Shown in pieces: positions 26,769-35,812 of a stretch of DNA of 64,000 bases. The notes under the pieces are model-generated. The model was not told where the DNA came from. It was given only the letters and a program-made list of their open reading frames with translations, and ran no database searches. This stretch comes from Solirubrobacterales bacterium (GTDB taxonomy: Bacteria > Actinomycetota > Thermoleophilia > Solirubrobacterales > Solirubrobacteraceae). The first letter of the stretch is position 1. Each line of letters begins with the position of its first letter. The DNA is taken from NCBI GenBank assembly GCA_027315115.1, contig DAHUYQ010000007.1, forward strand, positions 1 to 64,000, given 5' to 3'. The translations under genes were made by a program, and so were the position numbers.

Positions 26769-27470
26769 GTGCCGCGCATCGTGCTCGACACCAGCATCTC
26801 GCTTCCCGCGACCCTCAGCCCCCGCGGGCTCACCCGCAAGCTCTTGGTGTTGCTCGCCTACGGGACGCTGAACCATCGAGCCGAACAGCGCCGCATCGAC
26901 CTTGCCGCACTGCACCATGAGGAAGAGGAAAGTGGCGCCGCGATTGCCGGCGCCGATCGCAGCGACGCAGCCGCTGACGCTCTCGGATGGCGAATAGCCG
27001 CGCTTCGCGACATGTTGCCCGCTGACGCACCCTCGGACTGGCTGGCTGTCGGGTCCGCCTCGATCTTCGACGAGTATGAGCACAAGGTGCGCCAGATCGG
27101 CACGCGCCTCAACCCGGCGATCCGCGAGAGCGACGTCGGGCCGCTACGCCGCCAGATGGAGGCCATATGTGCCATCGGCCCGCAACCGTTCAACGTTGCA
27201 CACACCCCCACCCTCACTCGAGATCGCAAAGACGACCCGATCGTCTACACCGCCCTGATGGCCGACGCCGACTACCTCGTCAGCGACGATCGAGACATCG
27301 TGCCCGACGGAAGTGAGCACCATTACGAGCATGACGGACATAACGTGCTCGCGGTCACGTTCAATCGTCTCATGGCCGGCCACTTCGAGCCAGCGGACCT
27401 GAACTGGGGCGAGATAGACGGACGCTGGCTCGCATACGCCTACCCTCTGTTCCCGGTCAAGGTCGCCTAA
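26769..27470 (+). CDS. PIN-domain protein, probable toxin ribonuclease
   Basis: A 233-residue protein. The opening PRIVLDTSISL holds the first acidic residue (Asp7), FDEYEHKV a middle one and ADYLVSDDRDIV the final acidic cluster of PIN nucleases, which cleave RNA with Mg or Mn. At 233 residues it is longer than VapC (about 130), with an extra helical insert at about 35-85 and a tail, so it is a variant branch. GTG start with TACGCT 7 nt upstream. It is paired with the preceding HTH gene. Confidence 0.7.
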   Translation: MPRIVLDTSISLPATLSPRGLTRKLLVLLAYGTLNHRAEQRRIDLAALHHEEEESGAAIAGADRSDAAADALGWRIAALRDMLPADAPSDWLAVGSASIFDEYEHKVRQIGTRLNPAIRESDVGPLRRQMEAICAIGPQPFNVAHTPTLTRDRKDDPIVYTALMADADYLVSDDRDIVPDGSEHHYEHDGHNVLAVTFNRLMAGHFEPADLNWGEIDGRWLAYAYPLFPVKVA

Positions 27471-27526
27471 CCCCGCCGCCAAGGCCAAGTCCCGCCGCTC
27501 CAGCACCTCTCAGCGCTCAGCAAGAA

Positions 27527-28575
27527 CTAACCGAAGCTCAGCCCCCAGATGATCGTGAGCGCGATCCCGAATTCGAAGCGCCGGTTCTCGGGCCGGTCGC
27601 GCTCTTCCTGCTCTCGCATGTATTTCAAGAGCTCTTCCTGCTTGAAGCGCGCTTCCGCTTCTTTGCTCTGGATTTCGCGGAGGTAGTCCGGCATGCCCGG
27701 CACCCAGATCACGGCCGGCTCGGGAGAATGGAAGCCGTGCCCGGGCGCGGCGAAGTGCGGGCCGGGGGCGCAGGGGTCACGAGGGGCCGCGGCACTCGCG
27801 CGAGCGGGACCCGACCCGCCGCCGGCGTACTGCATGGCGACCGGGAAGCGCTTGCCGTTGAGCGTGGCGTGCACCGAGCGCACGTGAACGCTGCCGGCGT
27901 CGCCGCCGAAGAAATAGGTGAAGGTCAGCGACGGCCCGTAGGCGTCGGGCGCCACTCCCATCACCGGCTCGCTCTCCTGGTTCTGCTCGCTCGCGGCGAC
28001 AGTGCTCCCCGACCGGGGATAGGAGTACACGCGGAGCTTGCGCGGCTGTTTGCGCCACGGCCCAGCGAATGTGTTCAGGCACTCGAGCCTCACCCACTCG
28101 CCGTTTGAGAGCTGCGCGGTGCGCTCGTCGGCGCCGCTGACCGACAGCGCCGGATTCATCATCTGGTAGAGGTGAAACGGAGCGTTGTCCCACGGGTCGC
28201 CCTGGCTCCAGCTAAACGAGAACACCGGTCCGACGGTTTCGCCGAACGCCGAGTACGTGGTCCCTATGGAGGAGGGAGCACGCTGGTGCGCGCGGCATGG
28301 TCGCCGGCGGCCGTGTATCCGGGCTTGCCTCGGACCTCGAAGTTCTGGTCGGCGACCGACATCCCGTTGCGAATCACGTAGCGGTCATACGCGGCGCAGC
28401 CGGCCGCCATGCTCGCGCTGTTGCGCACGGGCGGGATGCCGTTCGCCGCACGCTGCCCGTTGAGCGCGGCGATGATCTGCGCGGAGTCGTAGTCCGCGCG
28501 AGCCGCCGCGGCGTCGGTGGCCGCGCCGGCGGCAAGCAGCGACGCGACCGCCGCCGCGACGCGCAGGAGGCGCAT
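27527..28575 (-). pseudogene. CAP-domain (SCP/PR-1) secreted protein, frameshifted
   Basis: The 5' part (28264-28575) encodes a signal peptide and a CAP-like start (IIAALNGQRAANGIPPVRNS ... GCAAYDRYVIRNGM) and stops at VLPPP. The protein continues in another frame from about 28255 (TTYSAFGETVGPVFSFSWSQ, DPWDNAPFHLYQMMNPAL) to 27527, ending in a charged helix and a hydrophobic tail. CAP proteins are extracellular and bind lipids or the cell wall. One shift within a CTCCCTCCTCC run near 28255-28265 would restore about 349 codons. A sequencing error in this run cannot be excluded. Confidence 0.7.
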
Positions 28576-28593
28576 GGCCGACGGACGCGCGTC

Positions 28594-28606
28594 ACCTGGC
28601 CCAGGT
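28594..28606. promoter_or_regulatory. Dyad upstream of the CAP gene
   Basis: ACCTGG-C-CCAGGT is a perfect dyad 19 bp upstream of the CAP-gene ATG, placed like an operator or promoter-overlapping site. Confidence 0.3.
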
Positions 28607-28710
28607 CATACTGCGCTGTTCCGCGATCCCGACCCATCATCGACATGGTCGGCTCGACATCACCTGGAGGGGAGGGTACTCCAGGCGTGCCCCGCGCAGC
28701 CGCCGGGGCT

Positions 28711-29256
28711 TCAGCTCGCGGCGGGCTCGCCCGCGAGCCGGAGAAGCTGCGCCGCATAGCCGAGCGCGACGAGACGCTCATCGGCGATCCCCAGCGCGTC
28801 GCGCAGCTCGGCGATGAGCTTGTGCTCGTGGGCGAGATCGGAGTCGGGCGGCGCGACGGCCTCGAGCTCGACGAAGCTCCCAAGCTGCTCGACCTCGTCG
28901 AGATGGATGCGCACGCTCTGCCACAGCAGCAGGCGACGGCGCTTGAGCACGACTGCGCGTATGCCGATTGTCGCGTCGAGCGCCGCGCACAGCGCCGGAC
29001 CGTCGCCGACCTCGATGATCCGATAGCGGCTCTCGCGCTGCCGCGGCTCGTCGGCGCGCTCGAACTGGATCAGGTGCGGACGACCGGGCTTCTCCTCACG
29101 GAGCTTCAGCCCGCCGCGCGCAACCGCGAAATAGGTGTCGCGCTGCACGATCGTGCCGCGGTCATCGGCTCCAAGCGCCCGACACACCTCCAGCGAGGCA
29201 CGCGGGTCCGGGTCGATCGCCTTCAGCTCGACGTTTCTCCGCGGCAATGGCATCAC
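28711..29256 (-). CDS. CYTH-domain protein (CyaB/thiamine-triphosphatase-like)
   Basis: A 181-residue protein. The opening RRNVELKAIDPDP matches the N-x-E-x-K signature of the class IV adenylate cyclase-like branch. Later acidic/basic strands such as LKLREEKPGRPHLIQFERAD and VRIHLDEVEQLGSFVELEAV (read in parts) fit the triphosphate tunnel. CYTH enzymes hydrolyse or cyclise triphosphorylated substrates with Mg or Mn. Which reaction applies here is not evident. Confidence 0.82.
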   Translation of the reverse strand: MMPLPRRNVELKAIDPDPRASLEVCRALGADDRGTIVQRDTYFAVARGGLKLREEKPGRPHLIQFERADEPRQRESRYRIIEVGDGPALCAALDATIGIRAVVLKRRRLLLWQSVRIHLDEVEQLGSFVELEAVAPPDSDLAHEHKLIAELRDALGIADERLVALGYAAQLLRLAGEPAAS

Positions 29257-29343
29257 GGTCGCTTGCGAGCTATGCCGCTCGGCCCGCGGCGTTCGCGCCG
29301 AGCATGTGCAGCACGTGCAGCACGTGCGTGTGCACGCCCACGC

Positions 29344-29712
29344 TCACGCGGTTGCGCCCGAGCGCCCGTAGCGATCCTGGACGCGCACAACGTCATGCAG
29401 CTCCGGCGTCGACACCTCGAGGATCACCGCGTCCTCCAAGGCCTCGATCGTGTGGACGACCCCAGGCGCATTGCGCCAGACCGCGCCCGGATCGAGCTCG
29501 CGCCGTCGCATCGTCTCGGCGCTCTCGCCCTGTTCGAGCACCAGGCGGCCGGACAGCAGATAGCTCGTCTCGTCCTTCTCTACGTGGTACTGAACCGACA
29601 GCTTGTGGCCGGCGTTCACGCGCAGGATCTTGCCGGCGTAGCGATCGGTGTGCGCGTACCAAAGCTCGCTGCCCCAGGGCTTTTCGACCTCGCGCGGCAG
29701 ATCCCCCTCCAT
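29344..29712 (-). CDS. Cupin, phosphomannose isomerase type II-like
   Basis: A 122-residue single cupin. EKPWGSELWYAHTDRYAGKI is typical of the C-terminal cupin of GDP-mannose pyrophosphorylase/phosphomannose isomerase. Metal-binding motif 1 is SVQYHVEKDETSYLLSGR (H..x..E pattern) and motif 2 is NAPGVVHTIEA. It may act on a sugar phosphate. TAGGCT 6 nt before the ATG suggests a leaderless message. Confidence 0.78.
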   Translation of the reverse strand: MEGDLPREVEKPWGSELWYAHTDRYAGKILRVNAGHKLSVQYHVEKDETSYLLSGRLVLEQGESAETMRRRELDPGAVWRNAPGVVHTIEALEDAVILEVSTPELHDVVRVQDRYGRSGATA

Positions 29713-29765
29713 GCCCGTAGCCTACACAGCCGGCTCACGACGGCGGCGGCAGATATGGTTGCCGC

Positions 29766-30434
29766 ATGCCGGGTGGCTGGAGCGACCCAGGACGTGTCGC
29801 GGAGTACCTCTCGCGCGGGATTCCCAATCGCGAGATCGCCGAGACGCTGCTGCTCGACGCGCTGCCGGCGAGCGTCGATCGGTTCCTGGATCTGGGGTGT
29901 GGAGATGGTCGCCTGTTGAGCCTTGTGCGCAGCCGGCATCCAGACGCGCGGGGGCTCGGAGTCGACAGCTCGGAGCCGATGCTCAGCCGTGCCGAGGCAC
30001 GGTTCACAGATCAGCAGCAGAGCGTCGAACTGTGCAACCACGACCTGTCCCGGCCTTTGACGGACAACGACGTGGTCGCCGCGAACGCCCCGTTCGAGGC
30101 GATCGTCTCGGCGCTCGCGATCCACCATCTCACCGACGAGCGCAAGCGGACGCTGCTCGCCGAAGCGCACGAGCTGCTCTTCCCCGGCGGCATGTTCGTC
30201 AACCTCGATCTGGTGTGCTCCGCAAGCCAGGTGCTGCATGAGCGGTTCCGCCAGGCGATCGGCCGACCCGAAGATGACCCGTCCGACCGGCTGGCGCCAC
30301 TCTGCGACCAGCTCGGCTGGATGAGAGATGCCGGCTTCGCCGAGATCGACTGCCGCTTCAAGTGGCTGGAGATGGCGCTCATGACCGGCAGGCGAGCGCC
30401 CTCCGGTGCTCTGCCGCCCAGGAGCACGGCATGA
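29766..30434 (+). CDS. SAM-dependent methyltransferase
   Basis: A 222-residue class I methyltransferase. Motif I is FLDLGCGDGRLL (about residues 40-51), an acidic Asp follows in GLGVDSSEPM, and IVSALAIHHLTDERK is the motif IV region. The stop overlaps the ATG of the downstream FAD monooxygenase (ATGA), which implies a shared pathway, possibly modification of an aromatic or polyketide-like compound. A TATGGT box lies 6 nt before the ATG. Confidence 0.85.
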   Translation: MPGGWSDPGRVAEYLSRGIPNREIAETLLLDALPASVDRFLDLGCGDGRLLSLVRSRHPDARGLGVDSSEPMLSRAEARFTDQQQSVELCNHDLSRPLTDNDVVAANAPFEAIVSALAIHHLTDERKRTLLAEAHELLFPGGMFVNLDLVCSASQVLHERFRQAIGRPEDDPSDRLAPLCDQLGWMRDAGFAEIDCRFKWLEMALMTGRRAPSGALPPRSTA

Positions 30435-31543
30435 GACCGCGCCGGTTCGTGATCGTCGGCGGCGGAATCGGCGGCCTGTGCGCGGCCCGAGCAGTCGCGC
30501 TGGCCGGCCACGAGGCGGTCGTGCTGGAGCGCTCCCCGTCGGGCGCCACGCTCGGCGCGGGCCTGCTGCTCTGGCCCAACGCCGTGCGCGCGTTGGATGC
30601 GCTGGGCCTCGGCGCACCGCTGCGCGCGATCGCCGCGCCCGCCCGGCGCGGCACGTTCCGCGACAGCACGGGGCGCACGCTGTCGAGCGTCGATCTCGAC
30701 GCGATCGGGAGCCGCGCCGGGGCGCCGATGCTCGTCGTCGAGCGGCCCGCTCTGCACGAGATCCTCGCCGAGGGCTTGACGGTGCGATACGACGCCGCGG
30801 TGAGCGCTGTGGATCAGCAGGGCGTGATCCTCGCCGACGGCGAGCGGGTGCAGGGCGACGCGGTGATCGGGGCCGACGGCATCGGCTCGGTCGTGCGGGA
30901 GCACGTCTGTCCCGGCGCCCGTCCGATCGACAGCGGCCACACGGTGATCAGAGGCATCGCCGCGCACGACATCGGCGCCGGAGACACATTCGAGGCGTGG
31001 GGCCGAGGCGAGATCGTCGGCGGGGCGGCGCTGCCCGGCGCGCGCTCCTACTGGTTCTACGAGGCTCGCAGCGAGCACGTGGACGGACGCGACCCGCTCG
31101 CCGCGGTGGGCGCGGAGCGCTGGCCGGCGCCGATGCCCGCCCAGCTCGCCGCCACGCCACCCGAGAACGTGCTCGTCAACCGCATCCTGCGCCTGGGCCC
31201 GCTGCCCGCATGGACGCGCGGAACGGTGGCCCTGCTCGGCGACGCCGCGCACGCGATGGAGCCCAACCTCGGCCAGGGCGCGGCCCAGAGCATCGAGGAC
31301 GCCGACGCGCTGCTGCTGGCACTGCGCGCAGACGGAGACCTGGCCGGCGCGCTCGCGGCCTACGCGGCCGCTCGGCGCCGCAGGGCGCAGATGTTCCAGC
31401 GCGAGTCATCGCGCTTCGCCCGCCTCGCGCTCTCGACCCACACCGGCCCACGGAACCTGACGATGCGGATGACCCCCGAGGCGGTTCGCCGGCGCGTGAT
31501 GGAGCGTCTGCTGCGGCGCCACGCGCCTCGCCCCGGCGCCTGA
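30431..31543 (+). CDS. FAD-dependent monooxygenase (PHBH-type)
   Basis: A 370-residue flavoprotein hydroxylase. The dinucleotide motif is VIVGGGIGGLCAARAV (residues 7-22), the DG motif is VIGADGIGSVVRE, and the GD motif is LLGDAAHAMEPNLGQGAAQS. These three motifs define the group A aromatic hydroxylases, which use NAD(P)H and O2. It is translationally coupled to the upstream methyltransferase. The substrate is unknown. Confidence 0.9.
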   Translation: MRPRRFVIVGGGIGGLCAARAVALAGHEAVVLERSPSGATLGAGLLLWPNAVRALDALGLGAPLRAIAAPARRGTFRDSTGRTLSSVDLDAIGSRAGAPMLVVERPALHEILAEGLTVRYDAAVSAVDQQGVILADGERVQGDAVIGADGIGSVVREHVCPGARPIDSGHTVIRGIAAHDIGAGDTFEAWGRGEIVGGAALPGARSYWFYEARSEHVDGRDPLAAVGAERWPAPMPAQLAATPPENVLVNRILRLGPLPAWTRGTVALLGDAAHAMEPNLGQGAAQSIEDADALLLALRADGDLAGALAAYAAARRRRAQMFQRESSRFARLALSTHTGPRNLTMRMTPEAVRRRVMERLLRRHAPRPGA

Positions 31544-31742
31544 GACCCAGCCCGACAATCGCGCCCGCGCGCGGAAAGGCGGAGCCCGCCCACCCGCGCT
31601 TCATAGCCGCGCGGCGTTTGGCTCTTGCGCGCGCGGGTATCGGCAACTTGGTGGCAGATGCCGACGGCGTGATCGACCAGCGACGACAGCACGGGAGCTG
31701 TTGGTGAGCCTGCAAGCGGAGGCCACATCGCGAGGAGGTTCC

Positions 31743-33149
31743 ATGGAAAGCGACAGGACGCTCGCGGGCCGCTACCAGCTCGGCTCGGTGATCGGCCGCG
31801 GTGGGATGGGCACCGTCTATCGCGGGAGCGATCTGGTGCTCGAACGCACGGTCGCGGTCAAGGTGATCTCGGGTCCATTGGCGGCGGAGGAGCCGGCGCG
31901 GATCGCGCGCATGGAGCGCGAGGCGAAGGCCACAGCCGCGCTGGCTCACCCTGCGGTGGTCACCGTCTACGACGCCGGAGTCGACGGGGTCACGCCATTC
32001 ATCGTCATGGAGCACCTCGTCGGCCGCGATCTGGCGGCCGAGCTGCGCGAGCGCGCGCCGTTGCCGGCGCGGGAGACGATGCGGATCGCCGAGCAGGTCG
32101 CCTCGGCGCTGGCCGCGGCACACGCCGCCGGGTTGATCCACCGCGACATCAAGCCGGCCAACGTGCTCATCACGAACACCGGAGCGGTGAAGGTCCTCGA
32201 CTTCGGCATCGCGCGCGCTCGCGACGGCACCGTTCTCACCCAGGCCGGCGGAGTCGCGGGCACCGCCGCGTACATGGCGCCGGAGCTGGCGATGGGCGGA
32301 GAGGCGGACGAGCGCTCGGACGTCTATTCGCTTGGCTGCCTCATCTACGCGATGCTCTCCGGCGCGCCGCCGTTCAGCGGTCAGACGGACGCCGCGATCC
32401 TGCACCAGCACGTCAACGCCAGGCCCAGATCGCTGCAGGCGAGCAGCCTGCGGCTGCCAGAAGGGCTGGCGGAGATGGTCGAGGAGATGCTCTCCAAGTC
32501 ACCCGACGCACGCCCGCAGAACGCCGGCGACGTCGCCGAGCGGCTGCGCCGGATGGCGCTCGCCTCGCCGCCCACGGTCGCGACGCAGACGCGCCCCGAT
32601 CGGCCCACCGCCGAGATGCCGCCGATCGTCCGCTCCAAGCCGTCCACTTCGCGCACCCGCGCGATGGCGCTCGCGCTGCTCGCCGCGGCGTTCGCGGCGG
32701 TGCTGATCACCCTCAGCACCGCGGGCTCGCCCGGACCGGCGCAGGCATCGCACAGCCATCGCGGCGCCGGGTCCGCGGCAGCCCTGCAAACCGCGCGCAC
32801 ACGCCAAAAGGCGTCGGCCCAGAGATCGTCCTCGCCTGTGAGCCATTCGCGGCGGAGCTCCGGCCCGCAGGGCGCACATGGAGGCGCGCAGGCCGGCACG
32901 GTGGTCGAACAGGGCCCTCAAGAGGACCCCGCTGAAGCGCAGCTCCAGGGACAGGATCGACCGGCTGGAGCGCCGACCGCTCAAGGGCCGCCCTCCGCGC
33001 AGCCCCAGGGGCCACCGGGGCACGACGGCGCGCCGCCAGGTCATGGCGGAGTTCCACCCGGGCACGGCGGCGTGCCGCCCAGCCAAGCGGGAGCGCCACC
33101 CGGCCAGCGCGGCGGCTTCGACGGTGGACCCGACGGCGGCGGCCACTGA
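31743..33149 (+). CDS. Membrane Ser/Thr protein kinase (PknB-like)
   Basis: A 468-residue Hanks-type kinase. The glycine loop is IGRGGMGTVYRG, Lys40 is in VAVKV, the catalytic loop HRDIKPANVL is near residue 133 and DFGIAR and GTAAYMAPE follow. A single transmembrane helix is at about 305-325. The external region has no PASTA domain; it is a Gln/Gly/Pro-rich tail with PPGHGGVPPGHGG repeats. GAGGAGGT gives a strong ribosome binding site before the ATG at 31743; the frame opens earlier without support. Confidence 0.9.
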   Translation: MESDRTLAGRYQLGSVIGRGGMGTVYRGSDLVLERTVAVKVISGPLAAEEPARIARMEREAKATAALAHPAVVTVYDAGVDGVTPFIVMEHLVGRDLAAELRERAPLPARETMRIAEQVASALAAAHAAGLIHRDIKPANVLITNTGAVKVLDFGIARARDGTVLTQAGGVAGTAAYMAPELAMGGEADERSDVYSLGCLIYAMLSGAPPFSGQTDAAILHQHVNARPRSLQASSLRLPEGLAEMVEEMLSKSPDARPQNAGDVAERLRRMALASPPTVATQTRPDRPTAEMPPIVRSKPSTSRTRAMALALLAAAFAAVLITLSTAGSPGPAQASHSHRGAGSAAALQTARTRQKASAQRSSSPVSHSRRSSGPQGAHGGAQAGTVVEQGPQEDPAEAQLQGQDRPAGAPTAQGPPSAQPQGPPGHDGAPPGHGGVPPGHGGVPPSQAGAPPGQRGGFDGGPDGGGH

Positions 33150-33209
33150 GGAAGCGCTCGCGTCAGCGCGGGCTCACGCGCGCGCGGGCACTCACATCCG
33201 CGCAGGCGC

Positions 33210-33917
33210 TCAGGTCCGCGTGGGAGCCGTGGCGAGCACAGCACCCTCCGCCCGCCCCACGGTCGCGAAGACGTTGAGCTCGAACCAGCGCGGGAGGGCG
33301 CGGCACATCTCGGCCGTGCCCGTCAGGGCGAGCTTGCCGGCGTGGATCGCGGCGCCCCAGGTGGTGTTGCCCATCCAGATGTCGGTGAGGGTGCGGACGT
33401 CGCTCCTGAGGTAGACGTCGACGTCGCCACCGGGATGCGTCGTGCAGACCTCCGCGCGCTCCGCGGCGAGCAGCAGCCAGAAGACGCTGTGCTCGGCCGG
33501 CGCGTCTGAGAAGTGAAGCTGGACGATCGTGCGCCGCGGGACCTGGTCGAGGCGCACGCAGCGGTGCATGTCCCACACGAGCAGGCGCGGATCGAGATCC
33601 TGCTCGCGGTATTCGGCTGGGAGCCACCGCTTGCCCCAGACGCCGAGCTGCTCCACCACGGGGCGAAGCTCCTCGCCGGCGGGGGTGAGCGCATACACGG
33701 CGCCGCGCTCGGTCTCGCGCCGTTCGATCACTCCCGCGGCCAGCAGCTCCGCGAGCCGGCGGGAGAGCACGCTCGTGGAGATCGCGGGCATGCCGCGGCG
33801 CAGGTCGTTGAAGCCCGCGCCGCCGGACAGGAGCTCGCGGACGATCAGGGGCGTCCAGCGCTGGGCGAAGATCTCCGCCGCCAGCGAGACGGGGCAGAAC
33901 TGGCCGTATCCGTCCAC
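33210..33917 (-). CDS. HxlR-family regulator with C-terminal ligand-like domain
   Basis: A 235-residue protein. FCPVSLAAEIFAQRWTPLIV and ELLSGGAGFNDLRRGMPAIS form the HxlR winged helix, but the protein is about twice the usual length. The C-terminal half (about residues 120-225, HPGGDVDVYLRSDVRTLTDI) resembles an SCP2/sterol-carrier-like domain, a known fusion that could bind a hydrophobic effector. GTG start with TACGCT 6 nt upstream. It is divergent from a methyltransferase gene that it may control. Confidence 0.82.
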   Translation of the reverse strand: MDGYGQFCPVSLAAEIFAQRWTPLIVRELLSGGAGFNDLRRGMPAISTSVLSRRLAELLAAGVIERRETERGAVYALTPAGEELRPVVEQLGVWGKRWLPAEYREQDLDPRLLVWDMHRCVRLDQVPRRTIVQLHFSDAPAEHSVFWLLLAAERAEVCTTHPGGDVDVYLRSDVRTLTDIWMGNTTWGAAIHAGKLALTGTAEMCRALPRWFELNVFATVGRAEGAVLATAPTRT

Positions 33918-33987
33918 AGCTCAAGCGTACCGACGCGCTTCTGATTTGCCACTTGAAGGCGCCGCCGCCGGAGGCGAGGCTGCGCTC

Positions 33988-34824
33988 ATGAGCACTCCAG
34001 CCAGCCAGAGCCCGCCGGCGCCTTCGATGGTGTGGTCGAGCGGGGACTATGCCGACGTCGCCGATCGCATGATCCCCGCGCTCGGGGCGCGCCTGGTCGA
34101 GATCGCGGGCGTGGGCGCGGGGCAGCGCGTCCTCGACGTCGCCGCCGGGACCGGCAACGCGGCGCTGCCGGCTGCTCGCGCGGGCGCGCGCGTGACGGCG
34201 CTCGACATCACGCCGGAGCTGCTGCAGGCGGGCGCCCAGCGCGCCGGCGACGCGGGCCTCGAGATCGCGTGGATCCACGGCGACGCGCAGGCCCTCCCCT
34301 TCGCCGACGCCGGCTTCGACCGCGTGCTCTCCTGCGTCGGCGTGCAGTTCTGCGCCGATCACCGCGCCGCCGCCACCGAGCTTCTGCGGGTCTGCCGTCC
34401 CGGGGGAAGGATCGCGCTGATCGCGTGGACCCCGGAGGGCTTCATCGGACAGGTGCTCCGCACGATCTCGGCGGCGACCGGCGCGAGCGGCGGGCCGGGC
34501 GGGCCCGGCGGGCCGGGCGCGACATTGTCACCGCTGAGCTGGGGCTCCGAGTCGGGGCTGAGCGAGCTCTTCGGCAGCGAGCGCGCGGCTCGAGCGGTCG
34601 TCTGCCGGGAGCACGTCGAGATGCCCGCGGCCTCGGCGGAGGCCTGGGTCGACTACATGGCGGCGGCCTACGGGCCGATGGTCAGAGCGCGAGCGGCGCT
34701 GCACCCGAGCGGAGCCTGGGAGCCCCTGCGCGAGTGCCTGATCGAGATCGCCGCCGCGCATGACAGCGGCAACGGCGAAGCGTTCGCGGCACGCGCCGAG
34801 TATCTGGGCGCCGTGATCGACTGA
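33988..34824 (+). CDS. SAM-dependent methyltransferase (UbiE/MenG-like)
   Basis: A 278-residue class I methyltransferase. Motif I is VLDVAAGTGNAALPAARAGA, motif II DITPELLQ, and GDAQALPFADAGFDRVLSCV the post-I region typical of UbiE-like enzymes. It has a Gly/Pro-rich insert (about residues 165-178). ATG 33988 is chosen because the preceding 460-bp open frame is antisense to the HxlR gene. The substrate is not known. Confidence 0.83.
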   Translation: MSTPASQSPPAPSMVWSSGDYADVADRMIPALGARLVEIAGVGAGQRVLDVAAGTGNAALPAARAGARVTALDITPELLQAGAQRAGDAGLEIAWIHGDAQALPFADAGFDRVLSCVGVQFCADHRAAATELLRVCRPGGRIALIAWTPEGFIGQVLRTISAATGASGGPGGPGGPGATLSPLSWGSESGLSELFGSERAARAVVCREHVEMPAASAEAWVDYMAAAYGPMVRARAALHPSGAWEPLRECLIEIAAAHDSGNGEAFAARAEYLGAVID

Positions 34825-34840
34825 GCCGGGCCCCGAGCGC

Positions 34841-35518
34841 TCACCGCCGTCCCGCCAGCAGATGCTCGGCGACGTCGGCGATCATGTGGCCCCACTGGGG
34901 GATCGCGAGCTGTTCGACCTGGGGCAGGGCGACCCAGCGCCAGCGTCCCTGCGGGTCGAGGAAGTACATCGGCGCGCTGTGGACAAGTTCGCCGGCGTGG
35001 TTGATCTCGACCGAGATCATGTAGGCGCGCCACAGGGACTGCAGCGTCGCGGTCGGCCCCGTGAGGAAGTGCCAGGTGGCGAGCCGGTCGAGTCCGTGCT
35101 CGCGCGAGAAGGCGTTCACGTTCGCGATCCGCTCGCGGCGTGCGTTGACGTTGAGGCCCAGGAAGGCGACCCTGGATGCGTTTGGGCCGAGATCGCGGGC
35201 GGCGTCGACGAGCTCCTGGGAGACCAGGGGGCAGATGTCGACGCATTCGGGGTCCATCGGCTGCATCACCACGACCTTGCCGCGCAGCGAGGCAAGCGAC
35301 ACGCGCCGGCCGCGCTGGTCTGTGAGCGTGAACGCCGGCGCCGGATTCGAGGGCATCGGCGAGAGGTGCGTCATCTGGCGCAGTGCCGGCGGCAGCCACG
35401 GCGCCGCGCCGCCTCTCTCCTCTCCCTTCCCACCCAAGCCAACCACCAAGACCACCGCGGCGACGATCGCCGCCATCGAGAAGGCGGACCCTGCAATTCG
35501 TCCCGTCGAGAGTCTCAT
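34841..35518 (-). CDS. SCO1/SenC-like copper metallochaperone
   Basis: A 225-residue membrane-anchored thioredoxin-fold protein. An N-terminal helix (residues 10-28) is followed by FTLTDQRGRRVSLASLRGKV and the copper motif C92-VDI-C96 in DPECVDICP, with His180 in LVHSAPMYFLDPQG as the distal ligand. SCO proteins deliver copper to, or reduce, the CuA site of cytochrome oxidase subunit II. AAGGAG precedes the ATG at 35518. It is divergent from a cupredoxin with CuA-like ligands. Confidence 0.85.
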   Translation of the reverse strand: MRLSTGRIAGSAFSMAAIVAAVVLVVGLGGKGEERGGAAPWLPPALRQMTHLSPMPSNPAPAFTLTDQRGRRVSLASLRGKVVVMQPMDPECVDICPLVSQELVDAARDLGPNASRVAFLGLNVNARRERIANVNAFSREHGLDRLATWHFLTGPTATLQSLWRAYMISVEINHAGELVHSAPMYFLDPQGRWRWVALPQVEQLAIPQWGHMIADVAEHLLAGRR

Positions 35519-35812
35519 CACGCGCTCCTTTTGGTCCCTTGCCGCTGTCGAGCAAGATCCATTCTGCTGCTCGCATGACGGGTCGGCTAGCCCCCGGATG
35601 ACTATCCCGCTCATAACGGATGGCTATGGCTGCGGCTTTTCCGCAGGCGCGCGCTGTGGTAATCCGCAGCGCGAACCGCCGTGAGTACTCATGCCTGCCA
35701 GTTATCGCCGCTCTGCCGATCTGACCTCTACTCAAAGTCGCCTCGTCGCCCCATGCTGTTCCACGAGCCCGCACATACGCGGACCAGGCAAAGGGACCGA
35801 AAGGAGAACGTG
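35519..35812. promoter_or_regulatory. Divergent promoter region of the SCO/cupredoxin pair
   Basis: This 294-bp gap must hold both promoters. It includes ribosome binding sites at each end (AAGGAG on both sides). I saw no convincing copper-box dyad and no other gene. Confidence 0.4.
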
